Positions 17,726 through 26,647 of a DNA stretch of 64,000 nt are shown here, one piece after another. The first letter of the stretch is position 1; each line of letters begins with the position of its first letter. The stretch comes from Psychrosphaera ytuae (GTDB lineage: Bacteria > Pseudomonadota > Gammaproteobacteria > Enterobacterales > Alteromonadaceae), in NCBI RefSeq assembly GCF_017638545.1, contig NZ_CP072110.1:62001-126000 (forward strand), in the 5' to 3' direction. The notes beneath the pieces are model-generated. The model searched no databases. It was given only the letters and a program-made list of their open reading frames with translations, and had not been told where the DNA came from. The translations under genes were made by a program, and so were the position numbers.

Positions 17726-20377
17726 ATGGGAAAATCTCTGGTAATAGTGGAGTCACCAGCAAAAGCAAAGACCATCAACAAATACCTTGGTAAGGATTTT
17801 GTGGTTAAATCCAGTGTTGGTCACATTCGTGACTTACCGACGTCTGGTGGTCCTAAAAAAGCGGCAGAACGCACCTCAACCAAAGGCTTATCAGCAGAAG
17901 AAAAAGCCAAATTAAAAGCGAAAAAAGACAAAGAGGCCTTAATCGGCCGCATGGGTATCAACCCTGAAAAAGGTTGGGCAGCAAAATATCAAATACTGCC
18001 GGGTAAAGAAAAAGTAGTTACAGACCTTAAAAAGCTTGCCAAAGACGCCGACCAAGTTTATCTCGCAACCGATTTGGACCGCGAAGGGGAAGCCATTGCT
18101 TGGCACCTGCGGGAAATCATTGGTGGTGACGATAGTAAGTTTAAACGAGTAGTCTTCAACGAGATCACAAAAAGTGCCATTCAGCAGGCGTTTAGTGCAC
18201 CGAGCGAACTTAATATAGCTCGTGTTAACGCTCAGCAAGCGCGTCGTTTCCTCGACCGAGTGGTTGGTTTTATGGTTTCACCTCTGTTGTGGAAAAAAAT
18301 CGCTCGTGGTCTTTCTGCAGGTCGTGTTCAGTCAGTTGCCGTACGTTTAGTTGTGGAGCGCGAGCGTGAAATTAAAGCGTTTGTACCTGAAGAGTTCTGG
18401 CGTTTACATGCTGACACGCTAACTGCAGATAAAGAATCAATACTGCTAGAAGTCGCGAAACAGTCAGGTAAAACTTTTAGGCCGACAAACAAGGCGGCGA
18501 TGGATGAAGTTTTAGCACACATTAAATCGCAAACTTTTACTGTTGATAATCGCGAAGACAAGCCGTCCAAAAGCAAACCTTCTGCACCATTTATTACGTC
18601 TACCTTACAGCAGGCAGCTAGTACTCGTTTAGGGTTTGGTGTTAAAAAGACCATGATGATGGCTCAGCGTCTATATGAAGCGGGTCATATTACCTACATG
18701 CGTACCGACTCAACTAACTTGAGTAGTGAAGCTGTAGGCGCTTGTCGAATGTATATTCAAAGTGAATTTGGTGAAAAGTATCTTCCAGAAAAACCAAATT
18801 TATATGGTTCCAAAGAAGGAGCACAAGAGGCTCACGAAGCAATTCGTCCTTCAAGTGTAGGCGTTAAAGCTGAGCAACTTGAGAGTATGGATCGCGATGC
18901 CGTTCGTCTTTACGAGCTCATTTGGAATCAGTTTGTTGCCTGTCAAATGGTAGCTGCAGAATACGATGTGACAAACTTAACCGTAAAAGCGGGTGAGTTT
19001 GAGCTTAAAGCGAAAGGTCGTGTGTTGCGTTTTGATGGTTGGACTCGTGTTCAACCGGCTGTTAAAAAAGCCAACGACGAAAACCAAGTGTTACCTGACG
19101 TTAAAGTAGGCGAAACTCTATCCTTAGAAGAACTTCAACCAAAGCAGCACTTTACTAAGCCTGTTGCTCGTTTTTCAGAAGCAAGTTTGGTTAAAGAGCT
19201 TGAAAAACGAGGTATCGGTCGTCCATCTACATACGCATCGATTATCGGAACGATTCAAGACCGCGGTTATGTTCGTTTGGAAAATCGCCGTTTTTATGCA
19301 GAAAAAATGGGTGAGATTGTCACCGACCGCTTAGTAGAAAACTTTACTGATTTACTCAATTACGATTTTACTGCACGCATGGAAGGTCGACTCGATGAAG
19401 TCGCTGACGGTGATCTTGAGTGGAAAGCCTTGCTTGACGAGTTTTACAAAGACTTTAAAGCCAAGCTTGAAGACGCCTCAAAAGAAGCGGATGAAGGCGG
19501 CATGCGTCAGAATTCGCCAGTAGAGACAGATATCGAGTGTGGTAAGTGTGGCCGCAACATGAACATTCGTACTGCGAGTACGGGCGTATTTTTAGGGTGT
19601 TCTGGCTATGCTTTGCCACCTAAAGAGCGTTGCACCAATACGATGAATTTGACGTCTGGCGACGAAGCTGAAAATGTTGCCGATGAAGAGCTAGAAACAG
19701 AAGCACTGCGTCATATGAAACGTTGTCCAATCTGTTCAACAGCAATGGACAGCTACCTAATTGACGAGGGGCGCAAACTTCACATCTGTGGTAACAACCC
19801 TATTTGTGAAGGGTATGTAGTTGAAAAAGGTGCCTTTAAGCTCAAAGGCTACGATGGCCCAATTATCGAATGTGATAAGTGTGGTTCAGACATGGAGTTA
19901 AAATCAGGGCGCTTTGGTAAATACTTCGGTTGTACCAACGAAGAATGTAAAAATACTCGTAAGCTGTTGAAAAATGGCGAAGCCGCGCCACCGAAGGAAG
20001 ATCCAGTTCACTTACCAGAGTTGCCATGTGAAAAATCAGAAGGTTACTTTGTTCTTCGTGATGGAGCTTCGGGTATTTTCATGGCCGCGTCGACGTTCCC
20101 TAAATCTCGTGAAACAAGAGCGCCATTTGTTGAAGAGTTAGCGCGTTTTAAAGACCGCATTAGTTCTAAGTTTTATTATTTAGCTGAAGCGCCAGCGGAA
20201 GATCCTGATGGTAACAAAGCGAAGGTTAGATACAGTCGTAAAACTAAGCAGCAGTATGTTATGACTGAAAACGATCAAGGCAAGGCAACGGGCTGGAGTG
20301 CTTGGTACGAAGACGACAAATGGGTCGTGGATGACAAGCGAAAAGGCAAAACGAGCACCAAAGCAAAGAAGAAATAA
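17726..20377 (+). CDS. topA: DNA topoisomerase I
   Basis: 883 residues (E. coli 865). The type IA enzyme relaxes negative supercoils. The Toprim domain opens the protein (VIVESPAKAKTINKYLG) and has DLDREGEAIAWHL. The catalytic Tyr324 is in ITYMRTDSTNL. Three Cys4 zinc ribbons follow from about residue 600: CGKCGRN...C, CPICSTAM...C and CDKCGSDM...C. The C-terminus is Lys-rich. GAGGA precedes the ATG, and a strong terminator follows. Single gene. Confidence 0.96.
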   Translation: MGKSLVIVESPAKAKTINKYLGKDFVVKSSVGHIRDLPTSGGPKKAAERTSTKGLSAEEKAKLKAKKDKEALIGRMGINPEKGWAAKYQILPGKEKVVTDLKKLAKDADQVYLATDLDREGEAIAWHLREIIGGDDSKFKRVVFNEITKSAIQQAFSAPSELNIARVNAQQARRFLDRVVGFMVSPLLWKKIARGLSAGRVQSVAVRLVVEREREIKAFVPEEFWRLHADTLTADKESILLEVAKQSGKTFRPTNKAAMDEVLAHIKSQTFTVDNREDKPSKSKPSAPFITSTLQQAASTRLGFGVKKTMMMAQRLYEAGHITYMRTDSTNLSSEAVGACRMYIQSEFGEKYLPEKPNLYGSKEGAQEAHEAIRPSSVGVKAEQLESMDRDAVRLYELIWNQFVACQMVAAEYDVTNLTVKAGEFELKAKGRVLRFDGWTRVQPAVKKANDENQVLPDVKVGETLSLEELQPKQHFTKPVARFSEASLVKELEKRGIGRPSTYASIIGTIQDRGYVRLENRRFYAEKMGEIVTDRLVENFTDLLNYDFTARMEGRLDEVADGDLEWKALLDEFYKDFKAKLEDASKEADEGGMRQNSPVETDIECGKCGRNMNIRTASTGVFLGCSGYALPPKERCTNTMNLTSGDEAENVADEELETEALRHMKRCPICSTAMDSYLIDEGRKLHICGNNPICEGYVVEKGAFKLKGYDGPIIECDKCGSDMELKSGRFGKYFGCTNEECKNTRKLLKNGEAAPPKEDPVHLPELPCEKSEGYFVLRDGASGIFMAASTFPKSRETRAPFVEELARFKDRISSKFYYLAEAPAEDPDGNKAKVRYSRKTKQQYVMTENDQGKATGWSAWYEDDKWVVDDKRKGKTSTKAKKK

Positions 20378-20390
20378 TACCTAAGTAGAT

Positions 20391-20430
20391 AAAAAAAGGG
20401 CCTATTGGTTAATCCATTAGGCCCTTTGTT
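20391..20430. terminator. Terminator after topA
   Basis: AAAGGGCCTA (20395-20404) pairs with TAGGCCCTTT (20418-20427), preceded by A-run and followed by T-rich sequence. It lies between convergent topA and yqcA. Confidence 0.85.
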
Positions 20431-20447
20431 ATTCTTAAAACATGTGA

Positions 20448-20897
20448 TTATTTGAGGTTAACCGTCGCGAGCCAATTTTCAAGCCAAGGTAAGGCTAGAG
20501 ATTCTGGCTCTAATGTTTCACAAGCATCTATTTTTAACATAGGAACAGGGGCCATCCCTTGTAACTCGTAAAACAGCTCTTCCATTTTTTCACCTGCACC
20601 ACAGAATGTTTGATAGCTTGAGTCACCTAAAGCAATAACCCCAAATGGCTTTTGGTTTTGTAGCGGCATAGTATCTCGGGCACCAAAATAAAAACCCTCT
20701 AAATTACTGGGTAGATCACCTTGACCCGTTGTTGATGTGATAATAAGACAAGCATCCACATCATGAACGTCACTAACCAATGCTGATGCGTTATAAATAG
20801 TTGTGTGACCTTTGTCGTGAAGAACTTGTTGAATCGTGTCTGCTAGCGTTTGAGCCGCACCATAAACACTACCCATAATTAATGCGATTTGCGCCAT
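20448..20897 (-). CDS. yqcA: Flavodoxin YqcA-like
   Basis: 149 residues. This is a flavodoxin fold with an FMN phosphate loop near GSVYGAAQTLAD, the STTGQGDLPSN loop and ALGDSSYQTFCGAG, all matching YqcA/MioC-type short flavodoxins. YqcA is preferred over MioC because it follows truC on the same strand with 16 bases between, as in E. coli. It probably carries electrons to an unidentified partner enzyme. AAGGA lies before the ATG. Confidence 0.85.
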   Translation of the reverse strand: MAQIALIMGSVYGAAQTLADTIQQVLHDKGHTTIYNASALVSDVHDVDACLIITSTTGQGDLPSNLEGFYFGARDTMPLQNQKPFGVIALGDSSYQTFCGAGEKMEELFYELQGMAPVPMLKIDACETLEPESLALPWLENWLATVNLK

Positions 20898-20913
20898 TAC
20901 GTTTCCTTGATGG

Positions 20914-21684
20914 TTAAGGGTTGGTTAAGGTTTTATGTATATTTGAATTGTTGAGCAAAGCCAACGGATTAGCAAGTGTTTCGTCTATTGGGGCTGTGAT
21001 GACCATCGGCTTTTTATTAGTAGGATGAACAAATTCTAATTTTGTCGCGTGAAGGGCAAGTCGGTTTAGGCCAAGCTGTTCACGAGCGAGTTTATTTTGT
21101 TTACCGTCACCGTGTTTAGTGTCACCAATAATCGGATGACGAATATGGGCTAAGTGCCTTCTAATTTGATGTTTGCGTCCGGTTTTAGGCTGCAGCTCCA
21201 TTAGACTGTAACGGGTGGTATCAAAGCGTCCACAGCTAAAAGGCATTTCATAGGTACGCAGGCACTTCATGATGGTTTGGGCTTCTTGCGGGCCTAAGTC
21301 TCTATTGGCATCTTTATCTGCAAATTTGTCGAGCTCTCGTGTCAATGGATAGTCCAAATCCAAGTATTCTGGTCCGTAACCTCTGACCAATGCTTGGTAG
21401 GTTTTTTGAATTTCACTATTGATAAAATAATCACTGAGAGTGCGAGCAACTTGACTGTTTAACGCAAACAATAATACACCCGACGTAGGGCGGTCCAAGC
21501 GATGAACAGGAAACACTCTCTGGCCAATTTGGTCACGAGTGAGTTGGACTGCAAACAGGGTTTCTCTTTTATCAATTTCACTGCGATGGACTAGCAGTCC
21601 TGAGGGTTTGTTAATCGCTACTAAGTCGTCGTCTTGATAAAGGACGTCAAGTTGAGGAGCTTCGGTAAAAACTTGATTTCGCAT
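20914..21684 (-). CDS. truC: tRNA pseudouridine(65) synthase TruC
   Basis: 256 residues (E. coli TruC about 260). This RluA-family enzyme has the catalytic Asp in VHRLDRPTSGVLLFAL, plus PKTGRKHQIRRHLAHIRHPI. It isomerises U65 in certain tRNAs. It is the first gene of the truC-yqcA pair and is divergent from the DUF3549 gene. Confidence 0.92.
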   Translation of the reverse strand: MRNQVFTEAPQLDVLYQDDDLVAINKPSGLLVHRSEIDKRETLFAVQLTRDQIGQRVFPVHRLDRPTSGVLLFALNSQVARTLSDYFINSEIQKTYQALVRGYGPEYLDLDYPLTRELDKFADKDANRDLGPQEAQTIMKCLRTYEMPFSCGRFDTTRYSLMELQPKTGRKHQIRRHLAHIRHPIIGDTKHGDGKQNKLAREQLGLNRLALHATKLEFVHPTNKKPMVITAPIDETLANPLALLNNSNIHKTLTNP

Positions 21685-21799
21685 TGTAAACTTCTTGTAC
21701 AGTGATTCGTTAGAATCAACAAAATAAACGCGTAAAGGATACCACTTCTGTCCCGAACCCCCTATAATTCGGCCATTAAAATTTTAGTTAGGAATGTCT

Positions 21800-22864
21800 A
21801 TGTCGAATGCTACCCCCAACAATCCAGTCCCAACACTTGCAGATTTGATGGAGCACGCAAATGCTCAATGGCGTGTGTTTGATTTAGGGCGTCGCATTCA
21901 ATCAATAAGCAAACAAGAGTTTGCTGCGGTAGAGGCCAACGACAAGCCATATCCTTATCCAATCCAGCAAAAAGCGCGATTTGCTCTGTTATTTTGGGAT
22001 CAAAACCAAGCAAAAGCAGACGGCATGAAAAACCCATTTATCTGGTTTTTACAATTTGATGTCGATGAGCTGGGCATGCTAAAGCTGCAACAGCGTGACC
22101 ATTACATTTCATTGGTTATAAAAGAGCTCGGCGGGGCGTTAGCAGGCGATACAGAACAACAAGCAGATAAACTCAACAATCATCCTTACAGCTTTACGCC
22201 TGATCAGAATCGCCAAGCTGCGTTTAATGCCCGTGTAAAAGTCGCGTTAAAGCAACCCGCATCTATGTATTACGAGCATGCTCAAGCCTATTTTAATGGC
22301 CATTTAGGTACAGATAAGTGGCAAGAGCTGACGGTTCAGGGTATCGCTGATTTTGCTTCAAGAATCGACGTAAAAGACAATCAAACTGCGTTGATCAAAG
22401 CATTAGATGATCTAACCGTCCAAACGTTAAGTGTTTTAGGCGCGACGCTTGAACACTACACCATTGGTGTCGCATTGACAGAGAAGTTAATTGAACAACA
22501 AAAGGTCGCAATTTCGACGTCGGATCACGAGCAGGTGTTCCACTTGTTAAGGTGCATGGCCGGTAGTGAGTCAAAGGCTCTTGTATTACAACAGCTAAAG
22601 CATTTATTGTCGTGTCATGATATTGATGAAGAGAGTTTGTTTTTGATTATTGCAGGGCGTTTTTGGTCTTACTTAAATGACCAAGAATTACTGCATGTGT
22701 TTTTTGATAGAGTGGCACAACATCCAAACCAACAGCTTTTCCCTGGTATTTTTGCCGATTTGGTGGCGATTCCTGAAACTCGTCAAACAATGCTAAACCT
22801 TTTGCGTGACCCTAACCGAAGCACAGCTGTATCTCGAGCAATTGGAACTTTGTTTGGTCGCTAA
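21800..22864 (+). CDS. DUF3549 family protein
   Basis: 354 residues from the ATG at 21800. An earlier ATG at 21794 directly abuts the AGGA site, while 21800 has a proper 6-base spacing. The sequence (LADLMEHANAQWRVFDLGRRIQSI, YPYPIQQKARFALLFW) matches the DUF3549 family found beside truC in Alteromonadales. It is soluble and mostly helical, with no known catalytic motif. The function is unknown. Confidence 0.8.
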   Translation: MSNATPNNPVPTLADLMEHANAQWRVFDLGRRIQSISKQEFAAVEANDKPYPYPIQQKARFALLFWDQNQAKADGMKNPFIWFLQFDVDELGMLKLQQRDHYISLVIKELGGALAGDTEQQADKLNNHPYSFTPDQNRQAAFNARVKVALKQPASMYYEHAQAYFNGHLGTDKWQELTVQGIADFASRIDVKDNQTALIKALDDLTVQTLSVLGATLEHYTIGVALTEKLIEQQKVAISTSDHEQVFHLLRCMAGSESKALVLQQLKHLLSCHDIDEESLFLIIAGRFWSYLNDQELLHVFFDRVAQHPNQQLFPGIFADLVAIPETRQTMLNLLRDPNRSTAVSRAIGTLFGR

Positions 22865-22907
22865 TTTAATTCCCAAATGGGAGTGGATCGAAAGCCATTA
22901 AATAAAG

Positions 22908-22926
22908 CGCGCCTTTAAAAGGCGCG
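22908..22926. terminator. G+C-rich hairpin at csdE end
   Basis: CGCGCCTTT and AAAGGCGCG arms separated by one A, overlapping the csdE stop codon. It lacks a clear T-tract on either strand, so its terminator role is uncertain. Confidence 0.45.
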
Positions 22927-23364
22927 GATGGCTTCAATGATCGCTTTAATGCCATTTCCTCTAGAAGGACTTAGTTGATCAATAAGTCCTAACCCGTCTA
23001 AGTACTCATCTACATTAAATTGCTCGACTTCGTTACGGGTTTTATTGTTGTATGCGGCAAGTACAATAGCGATAAGGCCTTTGACGATTTTGGCGTCAGA
23101 GCTTGCTGCTAGTTTTAATCGATCACCTTGCCAAGAGTGTGTCAGCCAAACCTGGCTCTCACAACCTTGTACTTGATATAAATCGTTTTTAAAACTGTCA
23201 TCCAAAACTGGCAGAGTTTTACCGAGTAACATGATACGTCGGTATTTATTTTGCCATCCTTGCTCAGCACTTAATTGGTTAACAATATCGTCGGCTGTCA
23301 GACCCAATTCGTCGGCAAAAATAACGACAGATTGTTGTAACTCGGCTGGTGCAACGTGGTTCAT
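22915..23364 (-). CDS. csdE: SufE/CsdE-like sulfur acceptor
   Basis: 149 residues of the SufE family. The persulfide-accepting Cys is in VQGCESQVWL, and NKYRRIMLLGKTLP and SPSRGNGIKAIIEAI complete the pattern. It accepts sulfur from its partner cysteine desulfurase, encoded 3 bases upstream on the same strand. It is named CsdE rather than SufE because no suf cluster surrounds it. Confidence 0.87.
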   Translation of the reverse strand: MNHVAPAELQQSVVIFADELGLTADDIVNQLSAEQGWQNKYRRIMLLGKTLPVLDDSFKNDLYQVQGCESQVWLTHSWQGDRLKLAASSDAKIVKGLIAIVLAAYNNKTRNEVEQFNVDEYLDGLGLIDQLSPSRGNGIKAIIEAIRAF

Positions 23365-23367
23365 GGC

Positions 23368-24567
23368 TTAGATATCCAATATTTCAATAGAATGGTTTAG
23401 GGCAGAGATAAATCGGTCAACGTCTTCTTGATCGTTATACGCCGCCAAAGAAACGCGAACTGTGCCGTTTATTCCAAGGGCATCCATTAACGGCATTGCA
23501 CAGTGGTGACCGACACGAACAGCTATGCCTTGCTGGTCGAGGAGGGCACCTAGGTCAGATACTGATTCATCGGCATAGGTAAACGATACAACACCAACAT
23601 TGTTGATAGGGTCGCCATATATTTTGATACCATCAATGATCTCTAGTTGCGCAACTAAGCCGTGATATAAGGACTGAATACGTTCGTGCTGGGCGTGATA
23701 CTTTTCAGATTCAATAAAATTAATTGCCGCTTTTAGGGCTATAACTCCGGCAATATTTGGTGTGCCAGTTTCTAAAAGGGCTGGTAGTGGTCGAAATGTG
23801 GTTTCTTGTCGGCTGACACGACGGATCATTTCTCCACCCAATTGTACCGGTCTGATCTGCGATTTGATAAAGGGTGCAATATACAAAACACCAATTCCTG
23901 TTGGTCCAAACATTTTGTGACCAGAAAAAGCATAAAAATCACAGTTTAACGCTTGAACATCAACCTCGATGTGAGCGATTGCTTGCGCCCCATCAATGAG
24001 TACCGTTGCTCCCACGGCCTTTGCCATTTTGGTCATTTGCTCAATGGGATGAATGTTACCAAGCGCGTTAGAAACGTGTTGCATGGCGACAAACTTAGGC
24101 TGTTGCTTCATGACTTCGGCGTACTGAGCTAAATCAATGACACCATCTTCGGTCAGTTCGATAAAGTCTATTTCTAAGCCTTTGTTTAATGCAAGCTGTT
24201 GCCAAGGGACAAAATTTGCGTGGTGCTCAGAGGCAAGTAATACGATGCGATCACCAGTATTGAGTTGATGTTGAGCCCAACTCATGGCAACCGTGTTTAT
24301 ACTATCGGTCGTGCCTTTAGTCCAAACTATGTCAGAAGGCGTGTACGCATTGATGTGTTTTGCTACGTCTATACGGCTTTGTTCGTAATCATTAGTCGCT
24401 TGTTTAGCTGCTCGATAAGAGCCTCGGTGAACATTTACATTATCGGCCTGATAAAATCGGTCAATGGCGTCAATGACCGACTTGGGCTTTTGTGTTGTTG
24501 CTGCACTATCTAAATAAACGGTGCTGGGGTTATGTTGAAAAAAAGGAAACTGTTCTTTGAGACTCAT
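23368..24567 (-). CDS. csdA: Cysteine desulfurase, SufS/CsdA type
   Basis: 399 residues. This group II, PLP-dependent desulfurase has an N-terminal LDSAATTQKPKSVIDAI, the PLP Lys in FSGHKMFGPTGIGVLY and the catalytic Cys in RVGHHCAMPLMDALG. It supplies persulfide sulfur to the CsdE-like protein just downstream, for Fe-S clusters or tRNA thiolation. The gene pair without other suf genes favours CsdA over SufS. Confidence 0.9.
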   Translation of the reverse strand: MSLKEQFPFFQHNPSTVYLDSAATTQKPKSVIDAIDRFYQADNVNVHRGSYRAAKQATNDYEQSRIDVAKHINAYTPSDIVWTKGTTDSINTVAMSWAQHQLNTGDRIVLLASEHHANFVPWQQLALNKGLEIDFIELTEDGVIDLAQYAEVMKQQPKFVAMQHVSNALGNIHPIEQMTKMAKAVGATVLIDGAQAIAHIEVDVQALNCDFYAFSGHKMFGPTGIGVLYIAPFIKSQIRPVQLGGEMIRRVSRQETTFRPLPALLETGTPNIAGVIALKAAINFIESEKYHAQHERIQSLYHGLVAQLEIIDGIKIYGDPINNVGVVSFTYADESVSDLGALLDQQGIAVRVGHHCAMPLMDALGINGTVRVSLAAYNDQEDVDRFISALNHSIEILDI

Positions 24568-24584
24568 TCAATCAAAATTCCAAG

Positions 24585-25961
24585 TTAACACTCAGTGATG
24601 TTTACTGCGAGACCACCACGGGCTGTCTCTTTGTATTTTGACTTCATGTCATTACCGGTATCCCACATTGTTTTAATTACTTTATCGAGGGATACTTTTT
24701 GGCCACCACTGCTGCGCAATGCAAGACGGGCTGCATTAATTGCTTTTACTGAGCCCATCGCATTTCGTTCGATGCAGGGTACTTGTACCAAACCACCAAC
24801 AGGATCACAAGTTAAACCTAAGTTGTGTTCCATTCCGATTTCAGCCGCACACTCAACTTGTTCGACGCTGCCGCCCTGTAATTCAGCCAATCCAGCCGCG
24901 GCCATGGAGCAGGCTACACCGACTTCACCTTGGCAACCCACTTCTGCACCAGAAATCGACGCGTTCTTTTTGTAAAGTATGCCGATAGCACCGGCTGTAA
25001 GTAAGTATCTTACAATCGCCTGTTCATCTAACTCACGGACAAACTTATGGTAATACATTGCAACAGCCGGAATAATGCCAGCAGCACCGTTAGTCGGAGC
25101 AGTGACGACTCGGCCTCCATCGGCGTTTTCTTCGTTAACAGCAAGGGCAAACAAATTAACCCAATCCATGACAGTCAGTGGATCACTAGACTGTTCACAG
25201 GACAACTTGCGATACAAACTGGATGCACGACGACGCACTTTTAAACCACCTGGCAAAATACCTTCGGTGCGAATGCCACGTTCAATACACGCTTCCATCA
25301 CACGCCATAATTGAACAAGCTGTGAACGAACGGTTTTTTCATCTAACCAAACTTTTTCGTTGGCCATCATCAGCGCAGGAATACTCAAGCCATCACGTTG
25401 ACACATGTCTAACAGCTCTTGACCAGTAGAAAAAGGATATGGCACGTTGGCATCATCCGCTTGCGGAGCTGCCGTTTCTTTTTGCATTTCAAATTCTTCG
25501 TGTTTGACAATAAAGCCGCCACCAATTGAGTAATAGGTTTGACTAAACAACAAAGTTTCGCCTTTGTATGCACTAAGTGTCATTCCGTTTGAGTGTAACG
25601 GTAGGGTTTTGCGACGATGAAACACAATGGCATTTTTATTAGGGAAACGAATGTCTTTTTTGCCCAACAGGCAAAGAAATTCCGTTTTTTCTATTTGAGC
25701 TAATTTGCCGGCTACTGTATCAGGATCAATATTTTCTGGCTCATCGCCTAATAGACCCAAAATTACCGCTTTACCTGAACCATGGCCTACGCCAGTCTGT
25801 CCTAACGAACCAAATAATTCAGTTTGAATATAATCTGTGTCATCAAACAGGCCTTGCTCTTCAAGCAATAAACCAAACTGACGCGCGGCACGCATCGGTC
25901 CAACTGTGTGTGAACTACTCGGCCCAATGCCGATACTAAACATATCAAAAACACTTAACAT
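24585..25961 (-). CDS. sdaA: L-serine ammonia-lyase, iron-sulfur type
   Basis: 458 residues from the ATG at 25961 (MLSVFDMFSIGIGPSSSHTV), which matches SdaA/SdaB starts; an upstream ATG would add 20 unmatched residues. It deaminates L-serine to pyruvate using an oxygen-sensitive [4Fe-4S] cluster. Cys ligands lie in VGCQGEVGVAC and LTCDPVGGLVQVPCIERN. It is followed upstream on the same strand by nudL and pabB, the E. coli neighbourhood order. Confidence 0.93.
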   Translation of the reverse strand: MLSVFDMFSIGIGPSSSHTVGPMRAARQFGLLLEEQGLFDDTDYIQTELFGSLGQTGVGHGSGKAVILGLLGDEPENIDPDTVAGKLAQIEKTEFLCLLGKKDIRFPNKNAIVFHRRKTLPLHSNGMTLSAYKGETLLFSQTYYSIGGGFIVKHEEFEMQKETAAPQADDANVPYPFSTGQELLDMCQRDGLSIPALMMANEKVWLDEKTVRSQLVQLWRVMEACIERGIRTEGILPGGLKVRRRASSLYRKLSCEQSSDPLTVMDWVNLFALAVNEENADGGRVVTAPTNGAAGIIPAVAMYYHKFVRELDEQAIVRYLLTAGAIGILYKKNASISGAEVGCQGEVGVACSMAAAGLAELQGGSVEQVECAAEIGMEHNLGLTCDPVGGLVQVPCIERNAMGSVKAINAARLALRSSGGQKVSLDKVIKTMWDTGNDMKSKYKETARGGLAVNITEC

Positions 25962-26044
25962 AAATCGTTTTCTACTTTGAGAAATAATAGGTAGATTGTA
26001 ACTCAGATTGAAGGGTTTCACACCCTAGTTACCATGAGAAAAAC

Positions 26045-26626
26045 TTATTTGATATGACGAATGAGTTTTTGCAATATTGCGGCCGTCGCGCCCCATATTA
26101 CTTTGTCTTGGTACTTTATGAAGTGTACTTTAGAGGGTTTACCTTGCCACTTTGGGGTTAAGAAAAATTGATGCTTTTTTTGGAGTAAATAGTCTAATGG
26201 AACCTCAAAAATCTCATCTACTTCACCGTCGTTCGCAATAAATTGTTGCTCGCCGTCGACGAGAGCGACCAGAGGCGACATAGTAAAATGACTAATGGTA
26301 TGAAATTGAGGTAACCAACCAAGGGGTTTGACTAGACGTGTATCTAAGCCTATTTCTTCTTCTGATTCTCTTAGGGCTGTATCCAAAAGCGTTTTGTCCG
26401 TTTCATCGTGTTTTCCTCCGGGAAAGCTTATTTGGCCTGGATGACTGCGTAAATGCGCAGAACGTTTGGTTAACAGGATGTGTAAACCAGCGTCACGCGG
26501 AATAACAGGAATTAATACCGCTGCATGACGGGCGTTACCTGAAGGTCCAAATCGGCCATAGTCAGGCTCCCATTCATCTTGAAATGGTCGAAGCATCAAT
26601 CGACTGGCAAATTCCTCGGGACTCAT
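26045..26626 (-). CDS. nudL: Nudix hydrolase, CoA pyrophosphatase type
   Basis: 193 residues. The Nudix box spans GGKHDETDKTLLDTALRESEE and EIGL, preceded by LRSHPGQISFP, which is typical of NudL/YeaB CoA diphosphatases. It probably hydrolyses CoA or its derivatives to phosphopantetheine and 3',5'-ADP. It lies between pabB and sdaA on the minus strand, with short gaps (21 bases after pabB). Confidence 0.9.
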   Translation of the reverse strand: MSPEEFASRLMLRPFQDEWEPDYGRFGPSGNARHAAVLIPVIPRDAGLHILLTKRSAHLRSHPGQISFPGGKHDETDKTLLDTALRESEEEIGLDTRLVKPLGWLPQFHTISHFTMSPLVALVDGEQQFIANDGEVDEIFEVPLDYLLQKKHQFFLTPKWQGKPSKVHFIKYQDKVIWGATAAILQKLIRHIK

Positions 26627-26647
26627 ATAACGCCTAAATAAAATCGT

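Noticed and set aside
20448..20897. Flavodoxin as MioC
   Set aside because: Sequence and the truC neighbour point to YqcA.
23368..24567. Cysteine desulfurase as SufS of a suf operon
   Set aside because: Only a SufE-like partner is adjacent, without sufBCD; CsdA is the safer name.
24595..25429. Several long open frames antisense to sdaA
   Set aside because: They mirror the well-supported serine deaminase frame and have no start signals or family patterns.
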